From Glaciihabitans sp. (GTDB taxonomy: Bacteria; Actinomycetota; Actinomycetes; Actinomycetales; Microbacteriaceae), in contig JAODMF010000005.1 in assembly GCA_025464095.1 (NCBI GenBank), positions 22,987-86,986 of the forward strand: a stretch of 64,000 bases of DNA, given 5' to 3'. The notes beneath the pieces were generated by a model. It made no database searches, had not been told where the DNA came from, and worked only from the letters and a program-made list of their open reading frames with translations. Made by a program: the position numbers and the translations under genes. This document shows positions 53,653 to 61,293 of this stretch, one piece after another. Each line of letters starts with the position of its first letter. Position 1 is the first letter of the stretch.

Positions 53653-54300
53653 ATGATTCGGTCAGAAGATGCCCGCAACCTGTCGGGCGCGACGGTGCTC
53701 TCACCGGAGGGCGAGAAAATCGGCACGGCCGGCCAGGTGTATGTCGACGCTCAGAACGGTCTACCGACCTGGGTGACGATCCACACCGGACTGTTCGGTC
53801 GTTCCGAGTCGTTCGTTCCGCTCGAGAACGCCTCCATGGACGGCGAGGCCCTGCGCGTGCCGTACGACAAGGACGTCATCAAGGATGCCCCGAGGGTCGA
53901 CCCCGACGAGCCACTCAGCCCGGAGCAGGAGCGTTCGCTCTACGCCCACTACGACCTCAGCGATGAGAACAACGACGACGAGGACGTGTATGCGGCGCCC
54001 GAGGCCGGTGCCGAGGGCGACCGTGGTGCCGAACGCGAGGATGTTGATGGTTCAGCTGCTGCTGCCGCCGCCGGCCCCGTTCCGGTGCCTGGTGCGCGGC
54101 TGCGCAAGTTCGTGGTGACGGAGTACCAGACGGTGACCGTGCCGGTCACCCATGAAGAATTGCGGGTCGAGCCGGACGGCTCGTCGGCGGACGCCCAGCC
54201 AGCCGACGGCACACAGCAGTCCGGCTCGACCGACGCAAGCCAGCCAGCGCCCCAGGCGTCGGAGACTTCAGAGGACCCCTCGCCGCGCCATTCGCTCTAG
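53653..54300 (+). CDS. PRC-barrel domain protein
   Basis: 215 residues. The PRC barrel (residues about 4-75) reads DARNLSGATVLSPEGEKIGT, AGQVYVDAQNGLPTWVTIHT, GLFGRSESFVPL. A linker rich in Asp/Glu follows (DENNDDEDVYAAPEAG). Residues about 150-175 (LRKFVVTEYQTVTVPVTHEE) look like the start of a DUF2382 domain that normally pairs with PRC barrels, but the rest is a short acidic Ser/Gln tail, so that domain is truncated. Typical of general-stress genes in actinobacteria. Its stop overlaps that of the convergent RecQ-like gene by three bases. Confidence 0.88.
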   Translation: MIRSEDARNLSGATVLSPEGEKIGTAGQVYVDAQNGLPTWVTIHTGLFGRSESFVPLENASMDGEALRVPYDKDVIKDAPRVDPDEPLSPEQERSLYAHYDLSDENNDDEDVYAAPEAGAEGDRGAEREDVDGSAAAAAAGPVPVPGARLRKFVVTEYQTVTVPVTHEELRVEPDGSSADAQPADGTQQSGSTDASQPAPQASETSEDPSPRHSL

Positions 54301-56639
54301 CTGCGTAACCCCACCGTGAACGGCAGCACGCCGTTCGCGCCCGCGAGCCGCAGCATCCGGGCGGCAACGGTGAGCGTCCAGCGGCTGTCTGCCAGGTCGT
54401 CGACCAACAGCACCGGTCCATCGAGCCCGGCCAGCTGGGTGGCCAGCGACGGCCCGACGGCGAACCGGTTCCACACGGTGGACAACCGGTACGCGCTGTT
54501 GCCGCCCGGCTCGCTCGCCGCTGTGCCGACGAGGTCGAGTGTGCCCAAAAATGGCAGGCGCCCCGCCGATGAGAGGCCCTCCGCCACCGAGGTGACGAGC
54601 AGTGGATGCTTCGCGGAGGGCACCGCGACCACGGCAACCGGACGGGCATCCCACGCCCACTCTCCGAGCACCCGCACGCAGGCGGCGAGGAGCGCGGGGC
54701 TGGCCGCTGCGTCCCGGGTGCCGGGGGCGAAGAGATCGCGTAGGGTGTTGCCCCAGCCGAGGTCGGTGAGGCGGGCGAGGGCACGGCCTTCGAGCATCCG
54801 CTCGCCCGGTTTGATGTTTCCTTTCACGGGGACGCCCAGGCGGTCGGAACCGGCCGGCCACTGCGCCCGCGGCTCGAGCACGACGCCGACCCGGTCGAGC
54901 GAGGAGCGAGCGGATGCCGCGGCATCTTCCGCGACGTCTGCCGGGTACCAGGCGCCAGCGCAGTTGTCGCAGCGTCCGCAGGGTGTTGCGGTGTCGTCAT
55001 CGAGGGCGTGCTGCAGGTACGCCATGCGGCATCCTGCCTCGCCGGCGGGTAACGCCTCATAGTCGAGCATGTGCTTCTGCTCGGCCGTGCGCTCGGCGGC
55101 GATGCGTTCGTAGCGGTCGCGGTCGTAGGCCCAGGGTTGTCCCGTCGCGATCCACCCGCCCTGCACGCGCTGCACGACCCCGTCGACGTCGAGCACTTTG
55201 AGCAGAAGTTCGAGCGGCGTGCGGCGGATGTCGACCCGCGACTCCAGGGCCGGGGTCGACAGCGGTCCGTCGTTCTGCGCGAGCGCATCGAGCACGGCAT
55301 TCGCACGGGCCTCGCTCGGCATGGATGCGGTGGCAAAGTACTGCCAGATCGCTTCATCCTCGCTGCCGGGCAGCAGGAGCACGTCGGCATTGTCGGTCGC
55401 GCGACCCGCGCGTCCCACCTGCTGGTAGTAGGCGACGGGGGAGGAGGGAGCGCCCAGGTGCAGCACGAAGCCGAGGTCGGGCTTGTCGAAGCCCATGCCA
55501 AGCGCGCTGGTGGCGACGAGGGCCTTCACCTCGTTGCGCTTGAGCATCCCCTCGGATTCCTCGCGCTCGGCGGTGTCGGTCTGCCCGGTGTAGGCGCGGA
55601 CGGCGTGGCCGGCGTCCCGAAGCAGGCGCGCGGTGTCTTCGGCGGCGGTGACGGTGAGGGTGTAGATGATGCCGCTGCCGGGCAGCTCGGCTAGGTGGCT
55701 GAGTAGCCAGCCGAGGCGCGTCTTCGCGTCCGGCAGCCGCAGCACCCCGAGTCGCAGGGATGCGCGGGCGAGCGGCCCGCGAATGGTGACGACGCCCCCG
55801 TCACCGTCGGTTGAGTAGCTCTGGGCCGTCTGCTCGGTCTCGTTGGTTGAGTAGCTCTGGGCCGCTTGCGGCACAGCGCGTATCGAAACCCGGGTCTCGT
55901 TGGTTGAGTAGCTCTGGGCCGCTTGCGGCACAGCGCGTATCGAAACCTCGGTTTCGTTGGTTGAGTAGCTCTGGGCCGCTTGCGGCACAGCGCGTATCGA
56001 AACCCCCTGCAGTTGCTCCGCCACATCCAGCACGACCCGCTCGTTGGCGGTAGCGGTCGTGGCCAGCACCGGCACCTCTTCCGGCATGCGCGAGATCAGT
56101 TCCCGCAGCCGCCGATAGTCCGGACGAAAGTCGTGTCCCCAGTCCGAGATGCAGTGCGCTTCGTCGACGACGAGCATCCCGATCCGGTCGATGAGGGCAG
56201 GCAGCTGCGTCTCGCGGAACGTCGGGTTGTTGAGGCGTTCGGGCGAGACGAGTAGTACGTCCACTTCGTCGGCGGCGAGCATCCGTTGCACCTCGTCCCA
56301 CTCGTGCGGATTGGTCGAGTTGATGGCGACGGCGCGAACCCCGGCGCGGGATGCCGCGGCGATCTGGTCGCGCATGAGTGCGAGCAGCGGCGAAACGAGG
56401 ATCGTCGGACCCGCCCCCCGCCGCCGGAGCAGCAATGTGGCGACGAAGTACACGGCGGACTTGCCCCACCCGGTGCGCTGCACGACGAGTGCGCGCCGCC
56501 GCTGGTCAACGAGTGTCTCGATGGCTTCGAATTGTCCGTCGTGAAATTCGGCATCCGGCCGGCCGACGAGGGTGCGGAGTACGGCAACGGCGTCGGAGCG
56601 GGTGGAAGATTCGGCGCTTGTCGCGTTGTCGGATGTCAC
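54297..56639 (-). CDS. RecQ-like ATP-dependent DNA helicase with a C-terminal phosphoribosyltransferase-like region
   Basis: 780 residues. SF2 helicase: Walker A VQRTGWGKSAVYFVATLL (residues about 53-70), DEAH box LVVDEAHCISDWGHDFRPDY (157-176), motif VI QVGRAGRATDN. The Cys cluster CGRCDNCAG is RecQ-type. The last 200 residues contain LLVTSVAEGL and VLLVDDLADSRWTLTVAARM, which resemble a PRTase PRPP loop; this fusion recurs in actinobacterial RecQ-like proteins. Odd: residues 213-277 are three exact-length 19-residue repeats plus a partial one, encoded by a repeat of intergenic type. It starts 31 bases after the PLD-helicase stop on the same strand. Confidence 0.9.
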   Translation of the reverse strand: MTSDNATSAESSTRSDAVAVLRTLVGRPDAEFHDGQFEAIETLVDQRRRALVVQRTGWGKSAVYFVATLLLRRRGAGPTILVSPLLALMRDQIAAASRAGVRAVAINSTNPHEWDEVQRMLAADEVDVLLVSPERLNNPTFRETQLPALIDRIGMLVVDEAHCISDWGHDFRPDYRRLRELISRMPEEVPVLATTATANERVVLDVAEQLQGVSIRAVPQAAQSYSTNETEVSIRAVPQAAQSYSTNETRVSIRAVPQAAQSYSTNETEQTAQSYSTDGDGGVVTIRGPLARASLRLGVLRLPDAKTRLGWLLSHLAELPGSGIIYTLTVTAAEDTARLLRDAGHAVRAYTGQTDTAEREESEGMLKRNEVKALVATSALGMGFDKPDLGFVLHLGAPSSPVAYYQQVGRAGRATDNADVLLLPGSEDEAIWQYFATASMPSEARANAVLDALAQNDGPLSTPALESRVDIRRTPLELLLKVLDVDGVVQRVQGGWIATGQPWAYDRDRYERIAAERTAEQKHMLDYEALPAGEAGCRMAYLQHALDDDTATPCGRCDNCAGAWYPADVAEDAAASARSSLDRVGVVLEPRAQWPAGSDRLGVPVKGNIKPGERMLEGRALARLTDLGWGNTLRDLFAPGTRDAAASPALLAACVRVLGEWAWDARPVAVVAVPSAKHPLLVTSVAEGLSSAGRLPFLGTLDLVGTAASEPGGNSAYRLSTVWNRFAVGPSLATQLAGLDGPVLLVDDLADSRWTLTVAARMLRLAGANGVLPFTVGLRS
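55809..56003. repeat. Three-and-a-bit 57-base tandem repeats inside the RecQ-like gene, intergenic-repeat type
   Basis: Each unit contains ggttgagtagctctgggccg followed by cttgcggcacagcgcgtatcg and aaacc. Its two ends (ggttgagtag and cgtatcgaaacc) are the ends of a palindromic repeat that is common between genes in Microbacteriaceae. It is read in frame as VSIRAVPQAAQSYSTNET (Glu or Arg) in each unit. Confidence 0.85.
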
Positions 56640-56670
56640 CGGGCAAGCCTGTCACGTGCGGCTGACCTCG

Positions 56671-59595
56671 TCAGAAGCGGTCAACCACCTCGGGGTGGAA
56701 GTAATCGAAGAGGGCCGCATGAATCGGCTGCTCGAAGCGGAGCGTCATTCGAACGACAGAAAGTGGCTCTCCGTCTTGACCGGGCATGGTCGTCGCCTCC
56801 GCGGCTTCGGCCCGCGCTCGCCCGAGGTAGTAGAAGTCGCTGCCGTCAGCGTCGTCCTTCTTTGCGAAAACGTGAAGCTCGACGGTGTTGTCAACGATGG
56901 CCTTCACGTCCGGGCTCTTGAGCGTTCTCTTGCTCTTGGAATACCAAATCATCGAGCTAGGATCGACCAGCCTGTCCCCGTAGGCGGTGCTAGCGGAAAT
57001 GTCACTCGACTTATGCAGCGTGTTGAAGATGGGGCAGGTCATTGTTGCTTGATCGACGCGATAGCCATAGATCGTGGAGTACATGTTCGAGGACCAATTG
57101 AGGAGTCGACTTGCGTCTTTTCGGGAGTACTGGCGCTCCGGCGTGAACGGCATGCCCACCTCGTATCGAGACTCGATCAGGGATAAGCCTGTGTGGATAA
57201 CGTCGTCGAGACTCATCCGGAAACGAGCGGATGTTCCGTAAGCGTCGAGCAGCGGCTGGCTTAACCCAATGTGGCCATTTGGCCGGCGCTCTGCGATTCC
57301 GTCGACCCCGAACGCTGCCTTCTCTGTCAGAGTGTTGAACTCGAAAGTGAGGCTTCGGAGCGCGCTCGAAACCGTGTCTTCGTCGAAGGGAAGTCCTGCT
57401 CTCGCAAGCGACCCTGCAATCTCGTCGACCGATGAAGGGCCCGATTCAAGCAAGTGGCGAAGCAAATACAGCTCGTGAGCCCTCTTGGTCGTCAAAAGCT
57501 CTCGTGAGACGACCGACAACATCGAGGACTCACCATCGCTGAGTCCGGTCTCTTCGATCTTCACTTTGGAGAGAAGCTCCGGATAGTTCCCAGCCTTCGT
57601 GGCCATCACGACCGGATCCACCGATTCGAATCGAAGGAAGTCGAAAAGTGCAGGGGTATGACCAACGCGGTTGCGAATAGTTTCGATTGCAGATTTCAGG
57701 TTTGACAGACTGTCGAGCCTCGTTTGGGCGAGTGAAGCAAGGACCCTCTCCTGCGCGATCCGGTCGAAGCGGACACTGGATAGCCCAGCGATCACGCCGA
57801 TCTCTTCAGCCGCGATTAGGTTCTTGCGCAGGGATTCCTTGTTCAATGAGTCGTCACCGAAAAGAGCAATGGGGATGAGGTAGTTGTTCGTGTAGTTGCC
57901 GATGAAATCGATGACGACCAGGTAGTCCTTGCCTGCAGACTTCCGCAAACCGCGGCCGAGCTGCTGGACAAAGACGATGCTCGACTGAGTCTGCCGAAGC
58001 ATCACCACCTGATTGAGGGAAGGAATGTCGACACCTTCGTTGAACACGTCAACCGTGAGGATGTAGTCGAGCTCGCCCGCCTCCAGCTGTTCCACGCGTT
58101 GCTCACGCATTTCGATTGAGTTCTCGCCGGTTAGCGCCACCGTGCGCAATTTCTCGCCACGGAAGGTTCGCAGATTCAACTCCTGAGATAGCCGGTGCGC
58201 CTCCTCCTTGCGACTACAGAAAATGAGACCGCGGGGCCGAATCCCCGACTGACCGTAAGTTTCGAGTGCCGCGAGCACATGATCCACCCGCTCAGTCGCC
58301 ACGAGATATCGCAGGTCTGTGACCTCCGAGGTGACCTCGCCGTCCTCAAAAGTGATGTCGGCGACGCCGTAATAGTGGAACGGCGCCAGCATGTCCAACT
58401 CCAGCGCCGCGCCTAAGCGGATCTCATAGGGAACGTTGAAGTCGAAGAGCTCGAAGACGTTCTGGCCGTCACTTCGCTCGGGCGTCGCAGTCATGCCGAG
58501 CAGGAACTTCGGCTGGAAATGATCGAGCACACGACCAAAACTGGCAGCGCCCGCGCGGTGAACCTCATCAATAAGGATGTAATCGAAGGTCTTTGGGTCG
58601 ATCTGCTCTAGGACATTTGGTTGCGAAAGGGTCTGAACAGTCGCGAAGACATACCGCCGGTCAAGTTGCCGGGTCGAGCCCCCCAATTTGCCAACCTCTT
58701 CCGGCGATGCGCCGAGAACTCGCTGGAACTCGCGCATAGCTCTGTCGAGAATCTGTTCTCGATGAGCGACGAAGAGCACCCGATCTGGGTTGACCGCTCG
58801 AACGTCGAGTGCCGACAGGATCGTCTTTCCCGTGCCAGTCGCGGAAATCACGAGCGCCCGGCGGTTGCCGGCGTCCCGAACACGCGCGATCGAAGCAAGG
58901 GCGTCCGTCTGCATGGCGTTCGGACGAATTCCCTCGGCGAAGATTGCTGACTCGTCGCCCAGAGTCTGGGGGGACGGAGACCGGTGCCGCAGCCCCCGTG
59001 TCGGCTGCACGTACGTCGCGGTGTAGTCGTCGATCCAAGTTTGTGTTAACGGTGAGGAATTGAACAACTGCTCATCGAGGAGATTGGTGAACTGGTCTGC
59101 CAGGTCACTGTCCCGTGTAAGCGACACCCTGAGATTCCACTCGTGATTTTGCGCAAGCGCACTCTCAGTGAGATTGGAACTCCCAAGAATCGCCGTCACG
59201 CTCTCTGGCTGCTCGAATACATACCCCTTCGGGTGAAAGGCTGCGTCGTTGTGAAGGCGGACATCAATGCCGATTTTCGCCAGATTCAGCAGCTCCGCAA
59301 ATGCCCTCGGCGAATTGAAACCGAGATAGTCAGAGGTAATGATGCGGCCGACACCTTCGAACTCGAGCAGCTCCTGCTTTAACAGGGCGATTGCTCGCGG
59401 TGAAACGAACGCCACGGAGAAAGTGAAGGCTGTGGCGCGTCGGAGCTCATGGCGTAGCGCTCGAAGCATGGAATCGTTCTTCGTGTTTAACACCAGCTGT
59501 GGCTGATGCCGCTGTGGCGAACGAACGGTGCGATCGATGTAGCCAAATCCCACGTCCCGACCGAACGGGTCGAGCTCGTTGAGATCCAGACTCAT
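56671..59595 (-). CDS. PLD-like nuclease / DEAD-DEAH helicase / DUF3427-type protein
   Basis: 974 residues. N-terminal phospholipase-D-like nuclease domain (about 30-190) with HPKGYVFEQ (His121, Lys123) and LGSSNLTESAL (Asn141), the HxK...N active site. SF2 helicase: Walker A SATGTGKTILSAL (251-263), DEVH box ILIDEVHRAGAASFG (343-346), GMTATPERSDG, motif VI QQLGRGLRKSAGK. The C-terminal ~330 residues match the DUF3427 plan (PEVVDRF end, RYEVGMPFTPERQYSRKDAS). It resembles the nuclease-helicase of anti-phage or restriction-like systems. GC content and codon use (Arg AGA/CGA, Ser TCG mixed) are lower than in neighbours, suggesting acquisition. The Nudix gene overlaps by four bases. Confidence 0.9.
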   Translation of the reverse strand: MSLDLNELDPFGRDVGFGYIDRTVRSPQRHQPQLVLNTKNDSMLRALRHELRRATAFTFSVAFVSPRAIALLKQELLEFEGVGRIITSDYLGFNSPRAFAELLNLAKIGIDVRLHNDAAFHPKGYVFEQPESVTAILGSSNLTESALAQNHEWNLRVSLTRDSDLADQFTNLLDEQLFNSSPLTQTWIDDYTATYVQPTRGLRHRSPSPQTLGDESAIFAEGIRPNAMQTDALASIARVRDAGNRRALVISATGTGKTILSALDVRAVNPDRVLFVAHREQILDRAMREFQRVLGASPEEVGKLGGSTRQLDRRYVFATVQTLSQPNVLEQIDPKTFDYILIDEVHRAGAASFGRVLDHFQPKFLLGMTATPERSDGQNVFELFDFNVPYEIRLGAALELDMLAPFHYYGVADITFEDGEVTSEVTDLRYLVATERVDHVLAALETYGQSGIRPRGLIFCSRKEEAHRLSQELNLRTFRGEKLRTVALTGENSIEMREQRVEQLEAGELDYILTVDVFNEGVDIPSLNQVVMLRQTQSSIVFVQQLGRGLRKSAGKDYLVVIDFIGNYTNNYLIPIALFGDDSLNKESLRKNLIAAEEIGVIAGLSSVRFDRIAQERVLASLAQTRLDSLSNLKSAIETIRNRVGHTPALFDFLRFESVDPVVMATKAGNYPELLSKVKIEETGLSDGESSMLSVVSRELLTTKRAHELYLLRHLLESGPSSVDEIAGSLARAGLPFDEDTVSSALRSLTFEFNTLTEKAAFGVDGIAERRPNGHIGLSQPLLDAYGTSARFRMSLDDVIHTGLSLIESRYEVGMPFTPERQYSRKDASRLLNWSSNMYSTIYGYRVDQATMTCPIFNTLHKSSDISASTAYGDRLVDPSSMIWYSKSKRTLKSPDVKAIVDNTVELHVFAKKDDADGSDFYYLGRARAEAAEATTMPGQDGEPLSVVRMTLRFEQPIHAALFDYFHPEVVDRF

Positions 59596-59993
59596 TTGGC
59601 GCCCAAGTCGGACCGCACCACGTCGACTGCAGGGACGTCAGCGGGCGCCCAGTCGAGCGACCCAAGCTCGGATGGGCTCAGCCAAAGTGCAGCTTTGTGT
59701 TCAGAAATTACCGGTTCGCCTTCGCTCAACTTGCAGTAGAAGGTAGTCAGATTCACGACTCCAAAGTCATATTCGTGGGAGGTTGACGTTACTTTTGCTC
59801 CCACGATCACTTGGCACGCAAGCTCTTCCCGAATCTCACGTCCGAGAGCGGTGGTTGGTGACTCGCCGACCTCGAGCTTTCCACCGGGGAATTCCCACTT
59901 GCCTGCCAGCGCACCCCCTTGCCCGCGCTGAGCGCAAAAAACCAGGTCGTCGCGCACGATCACAGCGCCAACTACGTCGATTTGCTTCGGCAT
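59592..59993 (-). CDS. Nudix hydrolase (MutT-like (d)NTP pyrophosphohydrolase)
   Basis: 133 residues. The complete Nudix box is GGKLEVGESPTTALGREIRE followed by ELACQV (G-x5-E-x7-REUxEExGU form). The rest fits the (deoxy)nucleoside triphosphate pyrophosphohydrolase branch: IDVVGAVIVRDDLVFCAQRG and LWLSPSELGSLDWAPADVPA. Two ATGs are possible: 59999 has AAGG directly against it, 59993 has it six bases away, so 59993 is preferred. Its stop overlaps the helicase start (ATGA), so both are made from one mRNA. GC is low for the window. Confidence 0.92.
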   Translation of the reverse strand: MPKQIDVVGAVIVRDDLVFCAQRGQGGALAGKWEFPGGKLEVGESPTTALGREIREELACQVIVGAKVTSTSHEYDFGVVNLTTFYCKLSEGEPVISEHKAALWLSPSELGSLDWAPADVPAVDVVRSDLGAK

Positions 59994-59999
59994 TGACAT

Positions 60000-60364
60000 C
60001 CTTTTCGAGATTGCGAACAGCCTATTGGCGGCCGGCGATCTGACTTCACTTCGTTGGCTATCGAATTCGCGCCAAGCAGTGCCGAGTAAGAACGAGAACT
60101 CCAGCGGGGGCTCCGAGATCCGGCGGTGCCAGTGTGGCTACTCTTGCGAGAGCGCGCGCCTAGCTAACCCGGACCCACAACCCGTCCGGCCCGTGTCATC
60201 GCCATACATTGCTCGCGGCGATCGAGGTCGAGCGTGTCTAAGGCGGCGGAGTCCGTGGTTGTCGAGCGGACGGGATCCACCAGCCTGGCCGGGTTCGGCG
60301 ACCAGGACTTGCTTGACTCGAGGCCCTTTGCGTCGCCGCTGCAACTTCCGGCCGGCGGCCGTCG
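60000..60364. other. Intergenic region upstream of the Nudix-helicase operon
   Basis: 365 bases between the Nudix and CPBP genes. No ORF with coding character, no tRNA, and no direct repeats that would mark an attachment site were seen. The right part regains high GC, so the composition change probably lies within it. It should hold the promoter of the leftward operon; none is clear. Confidence 0.5.
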
Positions 60365-61144
60365 TCAGTCTGCCTCGGCGAGGGATTCTCGGCTGGCGCC
60401 AGTCGGGTTGGCGCGGTGCACCCTGTTCACGAGCACCGGGATCAGCACCAGCGACCTCAGGTCGATCAGGGCGTGCACAATCATCACAACAACGATGGAG
60501 CCGGTCAGCACGTAAATCACGGTGAAAATGAGGCCGAGGATGGTCGCCGCCAGCATCCCCTTCCAGCCCTGATAGAGGTGCAGCAGCCCGAACAGCAGCG
60601 CCGCGATCGCAAAGGAGATCACCGCGTCGCCGGTGATGCCGAAGATCAGGGCCGGCATCCCGAATCGGAACAGCAGCTCCTCGACGAGTCCGGCGTTGAG
60701 TGCGAGACCGGATGTGTACACGAGCTCGCTGCGGTTGCGGGGGAGGAGAGCTGAGATGTCGCCGACCATCGGAATCTCCTCCAGCTGCCGGCGCAGCAGG
60801 ATGACCGGAAGCACCAGCAGTACGACGAAGGCGATCCCGATCCCCACGCCGACGCCGACGCCGAAATCGCCGCTGAGGTGCCCGGTCAGCCAGGCGACGG
60901 GCGGCCAGCGGCGGGCATCCTGCAGCGTGGGGGAGAGGAAGGTGTACGAGGCGAGCAGCATGGCCGCGCTCAGGCCGCCGAAAACGAGGAACGCCTCCCG
61001 CAGCCACCTGCCGTAGACGCGCTGGCGCATCCGGGTGTTCGTCAGTCGCTTGAAGCGGCCGTACTGTCGGCGCTCGCGGGTCACCGCGCGCACCGCGAGC
61101 ACGGCGACCGACACGAGAAGCAGGGAGAGGAGGGCGAGCTGCAC
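60365..61144 (-). CDS. CPBP-family intramembrane metalloprotease
   Basis: 259 residues, about seven membrane segments. The CPBP (Abi/Rce1-like) motifs are present: Glu-Glu-x3-Arg in LVEELLFRFGMPAL, then the HLYQGWKGMLAATILGL and MIVHALIDL His residues. Members cleave prenylated or other membrane substrates; some act in bacteriocin self-immunity. The frame is open 52 codons further upstream, but that part is unlike a membrane protein; the GTG at 61144 starts directly before the first segment (LALLSLLLVSVAVLAV) and has GACAAT six bases upstream. Confidence 0.88.
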   Translation of the reverse strand: MQLALLSLLLVSVAVLAVRAVTRERRQYGRFKRLTNTRMRQRVYGRWLREAFLVFGGLSAAMLLASYTFLSPTLQDARRWPPVAWLTGHLSGDFGVGVGVGIGIAFVVLLVLPVILLRRQLEEIPMVGDISALLPRNRSELVYTSGLALNAGLVEELLFRFGMPALIFGITGDAVISFAIAALLFGLLHLYQGWKGMLAATILGLIFTVIYVLTGSIVVVMIVHALIDLRSLVLIPVLVNRVHRANPTGASRESLAEAD

Positions 61145-61150
61145 GGTTCT

Positions 61151-61156
61151 ATTGTC
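61151..61156 (-). promoter_or_regulatory. -10-like box of the CPBP gene, leaderless
   Basis: GACAAT on the minus strand, six bases from the GTG at 61144. The same box and spacing precede rsmI. Confidence 0.4.
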
Positions 61157-61293
61157 GCGGGGATTCGGCGAAGTCGAGATCGGAACATGTTCGACCCGGA
61201 CAAGCTCGATCGCCGGGTGGGAATAGTCGGCGGAGCGTGGCACGTTGGAAGCAGAGGGCGAGTGCCCGACCACGTTCAGCAGGAGAAGTGCCA

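Noticed and set aside
55809..56003. CRISPR or frameshifted region
   Set aside because: The repeats are in frame, without unique spacers, and the helicase motifs continue on both sides.
60000..60364. Attachment site or tRNA fragment at the edge of the low-GC pair
   Set aside because: No tRNA-like arms and no direct repeat matching the other boundary were found by eye.
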